Shown here piece after piece: positions 1 through 11,067 of a DNA stretch of 64,000 bases; positions within the stretch are counted from its first letter, which is position 1; each line of letters begins with the position of its first letter. The notes under the pieces were generated by a model. It was not told where the DNA came from and made no database searches. It worked only from the letters and a program-made list of their open reading frames with translations. A program made the position numbers and the translations under genes. The stretch is from Dendrolimus kikuchii (Eukaryota; Arthropoda; Insecta; Lepidoptera; Lasiocampidae): the NCBI GenBank assembly GCA_019925095.2, contig CM034406.1, positions 9,861,388 through 9,925,387 on the forward strand, written 5' to 3'.

Positions 1-578
1 ACACACTATTTTAATCTCTAAATGCGCAAAATATCCTAATATTCTTTCCCGACTTTTATAGTTACATTTTTTTTAATCCACATGTTTATTGACTGCGCTA
101 TTCCTCATCAACTCGCATCGCCTAACATTGTAAATAATTCTTAAACATATCTTTTCAACCCCATTCTTTTCCTTTCTTTGTCTTCTGCGTGCTGATTTAA
201 TTTAATTTTTAATTACTAAATTCTGATAATAAGTATAAAATGTATTGCGTTACTCAAAACGCTAATTTCTTGTCTTCCATATTTATAAAAACTGTTACAA
301 TTTTTTTATAAATTGTTTTTCCTAATTACGAAATCTTATATTTCTAAGTATTTAAATTTTATTGATTGGCAACAAAGTAAAATATCGATATTGTCACAAA
401 TGTTATTTATAATGGATGTTGTTGTAAGTTTTAAAACTATTTTTATATCTAAATTTGTTTGTAAGGACACTATAGCTTTTATTAAATGATGTTATACAAG
501 CTTACATGTTTCATTTTCTGTTTGTAAATATCCAAATATGTTGGAATAATAATATAAACAAGTATTTTAATTTTAAAA
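1..578. other. AT-rich sequence downstream of mRpL44
   Basis: No gene, RNA or repeat that I can recognise. Very AT-rich, with no open frame of note. Confidence 0.5.
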
Positions 579-584
579 TTTATT
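579..584 (-). promoter_or_regulatory. Polyadenylation signal AATAAA of mRpL44
   Basis: AATAAA on the minus strand (TTTATT on plus) lies 29 bases past the mRpL44 stop codon at 614-616. It is the nearest canonical signal and implies a very short 3' UTR. Confidence 0.6.
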
Positions 585-613
585 CCTATTTCTACGTAAA
601 ACAAAGTTCACAT

Positions 614-3600
614 TTAACTAGCAGCTATTTGATATCTTGCTTCTGAATTTGGCTTCGGAATGCCTGTTAACTGGAAGTTAATTGGCTTCATATGGTCTTC
701 TGTACCGAATATCTTTTTGAGAGCTTCTCGCGCTGCCATTTCTTTCGCGATGCTTATTTTTTCACCAAAACCTGTAAATGATAGAAATTAAACATTGTTA
801 TTTTACAGGTATGGCTTTCGACACTATTACGCTTGTCTTAGTTTGAGGATTCGTATACCGCTGGACTTCGCATTTTTCGGATGAAAAGTAACCAAGTATA
901 TAGATCGATACCGGTTATTAATTTAATGACATTTTAATAAAGTCGTGCGAAAAGAAACAAATAAATGTCCATACTTGTGTAGACTTGAATTAGGTTTAGC
1001 ATGATTAAATTCCAGATTTAAAATATCAAATTCTCTCCCCAATATTTGCATAAGTTTTGTTTTAAATTCTACGTTTACACAAAATATCAGAAGTAAATCA
1101 GTAAATTGCCATAGGAGATAGCTACTCAAATAATTACGAAACACTTCAAATTACTAGGACTACCTTTCCTAGTATTCTTCTGCACTCGCACAAAAAGGAA
1201 TAATTACTACCATGTATCTTAATTTAATTAAGAGACATATAATTTTTAATTGTTCGTGCCTACCCTGCAAGGGAACTGGCGTGAAGTTATGTATGTTTGT
1301 GTCTTAATTTAATTCTTTCTGATCAAATAATTTTAAATGTTCAAATGATAAATAACATCACTAAGTCTATTTTCTGTTTAACAGATTGAGCATCAAGTTA
1401 AAATTTACATAAATATATTACAAATTGTGATAAAAAAATAACTATACAATTCACAGAATATTCTTTGTTATGAAAAGGATGAAGTTGTTCCATTGAGATT
1501 TAAAAAAATTATCACTTCGAAATAACAAAAGTGGATTTATAATAGTGTTTTCTTGAATTTGATAATGTATTTTAAGCTTACCAGAGGAAATCATTTTCTT
1601 ATCAACATAAAGGCCCACTCTATAGCAAGCAAGTAACGTGTTTTTTCCTACTTCGCCAATCAGCCTGGGCTCTATTTTTGCACCATCTTTCTCAACAAAC
1701 CCGGACAGCATAAGCCAAGGATCCTCTATGTGCCAATATTCATTAACATCCTGACCTGGAAAGTGAATGTGAAAACATGGAACAATAACCCAGATAACTT
1801 TAAAAGCAGCTGAGACACTTTACAATCAAACAAAATGTTCAGCCTTCTAGAGTTTGTACAAATCTACAAAATTATGATGTCGTAACTATGAAGCGTTAAA
1901 TAAAGTATTCATTTATTTATTTCTAGAACATTAATTAAAATTATCATGATTTTATAAAAGGGAAACTATAGTATGGTATTCTAGCGCCCAGTCTTTCATA
2001 TAATGTTAATTTTAGAATTTATTGTTTTATGCCCATTTCTAAAGCAAAAAGCTGAGAAGTGAGCAGTGTGAGTATTTATCACATTATTTAACCATATTTT
2101 AAATAATCAAATATTAGCTTAAGTGGTGTTTTCATCATATATCAAAATAAAATAGAAGTAAAGAAAGACTTGTGGCGCCCTATAATAATAAGATTTAGGG
2201 GCCTTGCTTTCTCAGAGTTAAATCTTTTGTGCGTGATTGTCAGTCCTAGTATTTCTTTGGAAATGTAAAAACAAAAGCTGCTATGAGGTAATTTACGGCA
2301 CCAGTTGGAGAAGCAGCTCTGTGAGTTGCATCATTAATAACAATGCAGGCTTATATCTGAGATAAGGTATTTTCAATGTTTCCTCTAGGTCAGGTCACTC
2401 TTCTCAGAGTGCCTCCTGACAAACGCCTCCAGCTCATGCCAGTGCTGCCTGTCCAAGGCAGCAAGTCGCCAGTAGGGTCCAGCAGCACGCATCATTAATA
2501 AAACAATAATTACCTTGCAGTTGTGTTATGACAAAGTCTCTTACAAAATGTGCAGCACTCTCTTGCCCCGAACACCTTAGTAATGCTCCAACTATTGCTT
2601 TAAATGTATTTGCCAAAATGTAATTATCTACTGGATATTCCTTAAAACAAGAATATTATCAGTTTTTATATTATACTTAAATAATTACTTAAAAGTTATA
2701 TTAAGGAGACAGGATTCAATACTTATAGAAAGGGATGTTGTTTTAATAGGCATGAGATTGCATACAACATCAAAGTAGAATTAAAAATCACGTCAAATTC
2801 ATTTATTAGCATTGCAGGAATCATGGATACAAGTTGTTCATAAAAATCTAACGTGGTACACGCTTCACCTAATAGAGTCATAGAAATTTCTTTTTTTTAT
2901 ACTTAATTGACTACATTTAATTAATTTATTATGTATTATACATAATTAATTTAGTTACTATATTTATGTTGTGAAATTATTTGATATGTATGAGTTTCAC
3001 AGTTCTGTTGCAATTTCGACAGAAATAATCCTTCATAAATGTTTACTTATTTTTCTTACAAACTACTGTATCTATCTCCGTATGGGTGAAACATAATAGG
3101 AATGTGGATGCTGCTGCTACACATAGTGTAGTGAAATTGCAAAAAATAAAAATTATATTTTAAACAATATTTCTAACCTGATTTTCGACTTTCTGCTCTA
3201 AATATTATTATGGTATATTGTGACTTAAAAGCAATAGTCAAATATTGAATTACACAAGTCTACCATATTACAAATCTGCACTATCTGTATAAACTATGCA
3301 AAATTGTGTGTACAAATACCTCACAAAACTCAACTCAGCATAATGTATCTATACAACGCAAAAGATGTGTACCCATACAGAGTTCATTTTAGTGTGTAGT
3401 ATGACTTGTGCTCAACTATATTTTACACCTTTCACACCTAATAGAAGGACAAGAAATTCTGTGCTATTATATAAATCACAAATGCTCAAAACATGTACTT
3501 ACCGATGCTAGTATGATGTCCTTTGTTCCAAGATAACTAGACACATGAGCAAGAGTTCCCTCACCAAGCAGATGATTTTTAATACAGGCTATACCTTCCA

Positions 3601-6600
3601 TTGGAAACTTGGGAAGTACAGCTTCTAGGTACAGTTGTATATACTCATTCATAACTTTTTGACCTAAATAACAATTGAAACAAACATTTAAAACTATCTA
3701 CAGGGCTGGGCAAAATACATGGTTTCCTTTAATTGAAATACAAATTACAAAATACTGTCTCGCATGTATTTAAAATACGAAATACAAAATACTTTTAAGT
3801 CGGGTATTTGAAATATAAAATACAAAATACAGCATTTCAACTATATGTATTTAAAATACAAAATACAAATTACAAAATACCGTCAGGTGTTAGGTTATGT
3901 AAATAAATTCCTCACAAAAATTAATAATTATTATTATTAGGTCCTTGCTTATGAAATTGCCGTTTTATCTGAAATAAGTTAACCTAATTTTATTATATTT
4001 TTTTATTCTAATCTCCACGGCCTTGAACATAGGGACCTTTCCATCTTGTAGGTACGCGTAGATTTTGGTGGTTCCACCCGGATCTATGCATGCTTATATG
4101 GCAGGGAATGCGCAAGGACTGAAGCAGCTCGCTTTTTGGACACGTTCACGAGGTGACCGACAAAGTTTTTGGGCAGTATCCTCCAGTAGAGGTAGTCATA
4201 CTCGGGAATTTTAATACTCATCACACTGAGTGGTTTGGTTCCCCGAGAACTGATCTGTCAGGGACTACTGCCCACGATTTTGCTCTCCCCCATGGATTCA
4301 CTCAGGTGATTACGAGGTTTACCTGAATACCGGATAGAGAAGATCATGAGCCTTCTTTGCTGGATCTTCTGCTGACCACACACCCGGAGAACTACCAGAT
4401 TTGCACCAGTGCTCCATTGGGAACATCTGATCATTATCTGGTATCTTCGGTGGTGCCCCTTCCTATTCCCGAACGGACTCGTCCCGCTGGACGACGGAAG
4501 GTGTGGCGATACAGGTCAGCAGATTGGGATGGACTCCGTGAAATCTAGGCATCTTACCCATGGAGGCAGTTATGTTTCTCGTCGGAAGATTCTGATGCGA
4601 GCACAGACTCAATCGCCGATGTAGTACTGCAGAGAATGGAATGTTTCATTCCAAACTCAACGGTACCTATCGGTAGTATGAGTAGACCACCATGGTTCGA
4701 TGAGTCCAGCAGTGAGGCTGTAAAGCTAAAGCAACAGGCTTATCGAGCCTGGAGTGGGCACGCCAGGATCCAAGATCCTATGACCTGAAAATGCTGAAAA
4801 TACAATTCCGCTCCCAGGTACCTCAAAAAACAGCTCGCGAGGGCAAAATTCGATCATATCGGCAGAATTGGTGAGCGCCTCTCTAGCTACTGTTCTGGAA
4901 CTAGAGCTTTTTGGGCCCTCGCCAAAGCTGTCGAAGGAAACTTTTGTCGGGCGTCTCTTCCACCTCTGCGCACAGTGGACGACCGTCTGGTACACGCCGC
5001 CAAAGATAAAGTCAATCTTCTGGGTGAAATCTTTGCGGCCAATTCAACTCTTGACGACGTAGGAGAAACTCCACCTACAATCCCTGAGTGTGAGTCTAGA
5101 ATGTCGGAGGTGCGCTTTACTCAAAAAGCAGTCCGATGTGCTCTTCTCTCCCTCGACGTCAAAAAGTCTTCTGGCCCTGATGGCATTCCTGCCATTGTGC
5201 TGCAGACGTGTTTAGTTGAGCTGTCCCCAGCCAGTCCTTGCCCGACTTTTCACTTTCTATTACTACAAGGGTTGTGTCCTAGCTTCGTGGAAGATTGTCC
5301 ATGTGCACCTTGTCTCCAAGAAAGGGGACGTAACAGACACGTTGTATAGGCCTGTAGCAATAACCTTTTTGCTCTCAATGGTAATGGAGCGTATTATCAA
5401 CGCGCAGCTTCTGTGTTACCTTGAAGATTCCCAGCTGCTAAATGATCGGCAATACGGCTTCCGCCACGATCGCTCAGCTCGGGATCTCTTGGTTTACCTA
5501 ACACACCGTTGGGCTGAAGCCATTGAGAGCAAACGGCAAGCACTGTCAGTTAGTCTAAAATTCTAGAAATTGCTAAGGCCTTCGACCGGGTCTGGCACAG
5601 GGCTCTTCTATCGGAGCTGCCATCGTATGGTGTATTCCTCAGAGAGAGGAATTCCAAAAAAACTCCATCCGAGCAATAGCTTCAGTTACAAGGAACTCCC
5701 CTTACCATCTCCAAGAGTATTGGGATCCTCGGTGTTGACATCGCGAACGATGTTCAGGGGCCATCTTGAAGGCAAGGCAAAACTTGCCTCTATGAAGCCG
5801 GGAGTGTTAAACCGGCCCAAGCAGTACTTCACACCGCGGCAATGCTTTGTGGTTTATAAAACCCAGGTGAGCCCGCATATGGTGCACTGCTTACACTTTT
5901 GGGCTGGAGCACATGGCTATCAACTCGATCACCTAGACTGTATTCAACGTCGAGCCGTTCGCGTTGTTGATGATCCCATACTCACAGACGGTCTAGATAC
6001 GCTTGGCCTTATGAGAGACTTCGCTTCTCTCTGCGTATGCTACTGACTATATAACGGGGTGTATTCGGAAGAACTGTATAGAATGGTGTATTCGTCCTTT
6101 TTCTACCATCGAACCGCTCGCCATGTGTTGGGATTTCACCCCCACTTCCTTAAGCCGCTTCGCTCATGTACGCAACGGTTCTGTAGAACCTTTTTCTTGC
6201 ATACTGTGGGGATTTGGAATTAGCTCCCAGCCGAAGTTTTTCCACAGCATTACGATATGAAGTTTTTCAAAAAGGGTGTCATAAAATTTCTTCGAGGCCG
6301 GCAGCAGGTTGATGAAATCTCTGGTGTTGCAAATGTCCATAAGCGACGGTAACCGATTTCCATCAGGTGGGCCGTCAGCCTGTCTGCTGTACTCCAGCTA
6401 TAAAAAAGGTCAAAATTTCCAGAATGGAAGCGGGCAAACCAATAACAAGTGGTGCGTTCATTGTAGTGTTCGCTCGTAAAAGTCGTTGATGTTGCTTGTC
6501 GCTTTTGCTGCGTTGCTGCCACGTCGGTACTCTTATTCCATAATTACTTGAATTTTTAACTATCCATGATGACAAAAAGATTCAAATGCGATGAAAACAT

Positions 6601-9272
6601 AACACTTATCAATAAATAAATGACTAATTTTTAAAAAAGTATTTCATTTTTTCAAAGTAAAATTAATTTGAAATTATATATCTTAGCCAAACAAAAATAT
6701 TTATTTTAAATGGCCAGTACTGCAGAACGTACCTAATATTTAGCGGTCACCGTTTTGCTTATGAAAGCGATCGAGCGCTACTTTCTGAAGAACACACCCA
6801 TCAATAAGGTAGCTAAATGTATTTTATGAAATGTATTTTGCAACCATAAGTATTTGAAATACTAATTACAAAATACCTCATCGTCAGGTATTTGAAATAC
6901 TAATTACAAATTACATTTTTAAGAAGTAATTGAAATACAAATACAAAATACGTATTTGTATTTCAATTACGTATTTTAATTACAAGTAATTGAAATACTG
7001 CCCAACCCTGACTATCTATATGCAAACTGAAATCTTTAAAATAAATTGTATATTTCTGTAGCTTTGGATCAAAATTTAGAAAGAATAAGATAAATAAAAG
7101 ATTAAATACACTTTTCTATAATTAATACACTTAATTATGAACATGTAGAGCAAACTATGTAGTATTTCTCTTTTTTATTATGAAGCTGGTAGACAGGTGC
7201 AGATGGCTCAGCTCATTGGAAGTGGTTACAATCGCCTATAGATATTTGCAACACCAATATCGCAGCCAATGCGTTGCCAGCTTTTAGGCTGTGATATGAG
7301 AATGGGATACAGGGATCAGACAGATAGAATGAGATAGGGAGATAGGGAGGAAGTGGGCTGTCAGAACTCTGATTCATTGCATGAAACATGATTGGCTTAA
7401 GGCTAACCATTTGACATTAATATTCTGTGAGTGTGCTATCACAGCTTTTGCACTGGTCCAAAGAGCTGTAATGAAGTTAATGATTGCAGCATGGCTCTAT
7501 CACATGAAAAAAAATGTAGTTGAAAATAAATGTTTATTCCTTATTCTTTAAATCTAACACAGACTATTTTTATTTATGAAATTGTAAAGTTGTTTCTTTG
7601 TCACTTTTGTTATCGATTTTGATGAAATCATTTGTGTGTTTAGTGTAGTGGGTCCTCCATGGTTTAGAAATACAATTAGAACCAGTAGGTGGTGCTGGAA
7701 TTGTGTCCTAGATTTTTATTTTTTTAGGGCAGGAAAATGTCTGTCAGGACCGCTAGTCATATAAGTATCTTTATATTTTTCATGTTTTCACAAGCTAGTA
7801 TATCAAGTGATGTCAGTAATAATTAAATACCTCTAGCATCTCAGGCATTGCAAATATTCATAGGTGAATATAACCACGTTCAATTAGGTGGCTACCAGTC
7901 TGTCTGTTATACTTCAGCAAATAAGAAATAATAATTAACTAGTGATAATACTATCATTATAGGTGGTAAAATATAGGCTCCATCCAATAGTCACTGAGCT
8001 GTGGCTCTCACTTCAGCATTTAATTTCCAGTTAGCTATTGCTATAGTGTAAAGAGGAAGGATACAATATTGACTTTCTTATATAACACTGATATAAAAGA
8101 CAAATAAAGGTAAATCTATAAATATCTGGTGCACGAACTTTAAGTCGCGTGGTGGAATGGGAAAGGGGGAGGTATACTTACCCCTATACAACCCCTTTGG
8201 TCTGGAGATCTTCAGTTTTTTAATTAACATAACTTTATTTTTTCACTAATATTGCACGTACAAAGTGGAACAATCCTTTTGAAGTCAAAAAGAAAGCCAG
8301 TAATCAACAGAAAAGAACCAAAAACAGTGTTTATCGTCAAAAAATGAAGAAAAAACACAACAGAGCACATTCACATACACTACAAGAGTAACCATGAAAA
8401 TATTCAAAATAGCAGCCAATAAAGACAAAACTATACTATACATTTTGTGTGTAAAATAAATAGTAAATGGTTACAGTCAGTTCTGGCACTTACCGACCGC
8501 TGCCACGACATGCTCGCTTCGCTCGCTCGGCTCATGCGCTTTGGTCTGAAGCTAACCTAACCTAAATGACTGTTCTAATCACTGGTCGGGATCTTTCACC
8601 ACCCATCACAGGATAGACGAGTGGCAGCCCAAATAAATTCAGCGTTATATTAAAGCAATCCCTTGAATAGACTTAATATGTTTCTTTATATTTTTAAATA
8701 TCATTCATCATTACTGTAGTAACTGTATATCACTGAGCACTTTAGAATCTCAAATGAACAATGGAAGAACATAAAGTGCACCCACAATTACAAACTACAC
8801 TAATTCATAATTATCAATGAATCATTGTTTTTTATATAAGCCCACACTTACCGTCTTCAGCAAGCTCCCTATTATCTTTCATTTGTAGTTTAATACCCAA
8901 TTCCTTCTGCTTCATTTCCTCCTTTATAACATAAGATCTGTCTGTAAACGCCAGTAATAATAGATCAGAGTCAAAATCTTCGTTTAAACGTTTACCAAAT
9001 GCATATATTTCTGCTTCTAAGTTCCATTCCAAAAATGTATTTCTTGGATTTATTTTCTTTCCACCAAGCTTATCCTCACGCCTTTTTAACTCCATTAACG
9101 TTGGTGCTACCCATCTGTGAATTTTCTGACCTGAAATCATGATTTGTTACAAAATAAAATATAGCCCATAATATTAGAAAACACCAATTTTAATCAACTT
9201 ACTTTGCAAAGTTAGTGGTATCATTCTTATAATCCTTGGGATTACGGGCACGCATCGCTTTAGTAGTGACAT
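614..9272 (-). CDS. mRpL44: Mitochondrial large ribosomal subunit protein mL44 (six exons)
   Basis: Component of the mitochondrial 39S ribosomal subunit, made in the nucleus and imported to the matrix. Coding exons in transcript order: 9272-9203, 9130-8852, 3663-3503, 2640-2514, 1755-1582, 771-614; all introns are GT..AG, phases agree, and the sum is 969 nt (322 aa), close to the usual family length of about 330. The N-terminus (MSLLKRCVPVIPR...) is basic, as expected of an import signal. Exon 2 gives the family block HRWVAPTL...FLEWNLEAEIYAFGKRL and FTDRSY (about residues 85-90), the degenerate RNase III signature that replaces the catalytic form. Exon 4 gives EYPVDNYILANTF and the last two exons a double-stranded-RNA-binding fold (about 220-290, VGLYVDKKMISSGFGEK). 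Intron 2 is swollen to 5.2 kb by transposons. Recognition is from family knowledge; the splicing is read from sequence. Confidence 0.95.
1251..1302 (+). repeat. 3' tail of an RTE-like LINE (short remnant)
   Basis: The block GTGCCTACCCTGCAAGGGAA, then CTGGCGTGAAGTTATGTATG, matches the 3' ends of the fragments at 23905-24325 and 52315-52568, where it encodes the C-terminus of an endonuclease-reverse transcriptase. Only the last ~50 bases remain here, inside the last intron of mRpL44. Confidence 0.75.
2328..2501. repeat. Sequence bounded by 13-bp direct repeats
   Basis: GCATCATTAATAA occurs at 2328-2340 and again at 2489-2501, bounding about 150 bases of higher GC content. This looks like a small insertion with its target-site duplication, ending 12 bases from the 3' end of mRpL44 exon 4. 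There is no poly-A tail and the family is unknown. Confidence 0.4.
3701..7010. mobile_element. hAT-type DNA transposon with 8-bp target duplication, split by a LINE
   Basis: Left end CAGGGCTGGGCAAAATAC and right end (reverse complement) CAGGGTTGGGCAGTATTT form terminal inverted repeats. The flanks 3693-3700 and 7011-7018 are both ACTATCTA, an exact 8-bp duplication. CAGGG-type ends plus an 8-bp duplication are typical of the hAT superfamily. Both subterminal regions (3710-3890 and 6830-7000) carry many copies of a TTGAAATACAAAATAC-like motif, the kind of array hAT transposases bind. No convincing hAT transposase is visible; the middle is occupied by a Jockey-like LINE. The element lies in mRpL44 intron 2. 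Confidence 0.85.
4050..6412 (+). mobile_element. Jockey-like non-LTR retrotransposon, decayed copy
   Basis: Broken frames read in order as a LINE ORF2. Endonuclease remains lie at about 4190-4550 (NFNTHHTEWFGS, then SAPLGTSDH). Reverse transcriptase follows at about 5100-5650 (KKSSGPDGIPAIVLQ; YRPVAITFLLSMVMERIIN; LNDRQYGFRHDRSARDLL; AKAFDRVWHRALL). The C-terminal region is at 5840-6160 (CIQRRAVRVVDD). The active-site YADD block is missing, and several stops and frameshifts are present. The 3' end at about 6300-6412 (CTGTCTGCTGTACTCCAGC then an A-rich run) is shared with the SINE-like family listed elsewhere. It sits inside the hAT element, so it is younger than that element. Confidence 0.8.
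7171..7300 (-). repeat. SINE-like family S, fragment
   Basis: T-rich start, then a diverged copy of the CAGACAGG...CCATCGCCTATGGACATTTGCAACACCAA block that is best preserved at 53185-53510. About 130 bases remain. Confidence 0.6.
7590..7757 (+). repeat. Helitron-like repeat fragment ending in CTAGT
   Basis: Matches 51835-52017 and the reverse complement of 22943-23145: GATTTTGATGAAAT..., AGTAGGTGGTGCTGGAAT..., then GTCTGTCAGGACCGCTAGT. The CTAGT terminus and frequent copies in insects suggest a non-autonomous Helitron; the class is an inference. Confidence 0.55.
7840..7930 (+). repeat. SINE-like family S, 3' fragment
   Basis: Diverged copy of the shared 3' block (GGCATTGCAAATATTCATAG ... 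CAGTCTGTCTGTTATACTTC, then AGCAAATAAGAA), in the same sense as the LINE tail at 6300-6412. Confidence 0.55.
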
Positions 9273-11067
9273 ATTAAGTAAAACTACAATTATAATACAA
9301 CGGTAATAATATTTTTCACGTACGGTTGAATCAAAACATTCTAAACAAATGTCATAATAGACATTTGGTTTTTGAGGTTATGTACAGGGCTGAATTTAGG
9401 TGGTGCGTGATTTATGTTACCGACTACTTTTTATTACCCAGCAGCCATTGTATTTAGGTATATTGGTGGTAAAAATTTAGTTTTTTTTTAATTAGTGCAT
9501 AAAACAGGTTGTAAATATTTCATCTGTTTAGGTTGAGCAAAGGTTTAGCACGTTAGGCAACTATATGGCAAAAGGAGACCTAATAATTTCGTAACATCAG
9601 TCCATCCTTCTGGAGAAATTTGATTGGAGGTAGTATTAGTAGTATATTACATATTTAGGTAAAGTTTAAAATTAAATTACATTTTTTTGTATGTGGCCCA
9701 ATACGCACTTGACAAGTTTTATATTTTCTAGTGTTTTATTCGCCACAATGTCAGACAAAGGAACTTAGTCCATACTGCCTTGTTTGATGTTTTGAGTTTT
9801 CAGTATAGTTCAGCCAAATTGTAGGTCTTTGACTGCCACCAAACAAAAAATTCTTATAACAACTTGAAAAGCTACATTTCACTACACAGTACACATTTTT
9901 CACAAAAACTTTTACTTCTCAAAAACAATGAATACCCTACAACCGTTGGTCTTGTTAAAATAATATGACAAATTTTTAGAAAATTAAATTGCTCATCCCA
10001 ATATCACCTTTCACTTCTCACACATATACAATGTACTCTGTGGTTCTCAGCAAAAACTGACTAGTTTTATATTTTGACAAAAAACCTGGTGGGAAGTTCG
10101 TCTCTGTAGAAATTATTATTTATAATATTTATTTACGAGCCGTGGATACGTGTATTTGTAGCCAGAAGTTAAAAATAACCAGTTTCAAACGTACTGATAC
10201 GGCTAAATTGGCCAGATTATCGTCAAACTAGTAATTGTAAAATTGATCGACAAATAACAAATAAAAGAGTGATTTAATAAAGGATCATTGAATAAAAAGT
10301 ATAAGAAGCGTAAAAATCAAATACAAATAATTATCGCTTTTCTGTAAATAGTTGACATTTCTACTCCCATGGTAGATAATTACAAGAGGAACTTTTCTCT
10401 ACGGTAATTCGAAATAAGTATTAGTAAATAAGCTGTAATTTGATCAACTTTTGCGACTGGTTAAAAATTCTCTCACAGAACTGAAAAAACCTCTCTTCAT
10501 TTTGCTATTGACATGCAATATTGAATGATTGCTGTAGAAAGACGCAGAAGTGTCGTAGAGTGATGATGTTATTTCGATTTCCTGAAAAAAAACTCCATTC
10601 TTAAGAGCAAAACTTATATCTTGAAAGAATGTCTTATCATGGAAAGTTTTAAGGGAAGAGAAGAATCTCGCGAGAGAAAAGCATGAGAAACTCGACTGTG
10701 CATCTAATTCACACATTGTTCATTGATTGTCGCTTCGTTCTCTGATCATTGTCTATTTTTTGACCCAAACTAAAAAAGCCTGCGAACTCGATAACGTTTC
10801 TCATGCTGGTCTGGCGTTCTCGCCAGAATATAGAGCGCCTAATACAATAAATCTCATGTCATTTTATTCAAATATCAAACCTAAAATTTTAATATACAAA
10901 TAAACTATACGTTTTATCCCGATAAATTCAAAAATACGTTTACTAATAACCTAAGCAGTCTGGACACCCGAAATTGAAACTTAAGTAGGTACTTCCATCG
11001 TGATTTTCCAGCAAAATCTGCACGTTTTCCGGATTAAGCACGATCACATTGAATTAAAAATAACGAT
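9273..11067. other. Intergenic region between mRpL44 and the unknown gene
   Basis: Upstream flank of mRpL44 on the right and 3' flank of the unknown minus-strand gene on the left. A 90-codon minus-strand frame at 10444-10716 starts with ATG but has no recognisable domain, no repeat match and no supporting splice structure; I do not call it. AATAAA on the minus strand at 10863-10868 could end the unknown gene's transcript. No promoter motif is evident. Confidence 0.5.

Noticed and set aside
8555..8575. CCTAA repeats suggesting an interstitial telomere tract
   Set aside because: Only about two units of the insect telomere repeat; too short to mean anything.
10444..10716. 90-codon minus-strand frame with ATG
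   Set aside because: No domain, no splice support and no homology I can name; length is within chance for this base composition.
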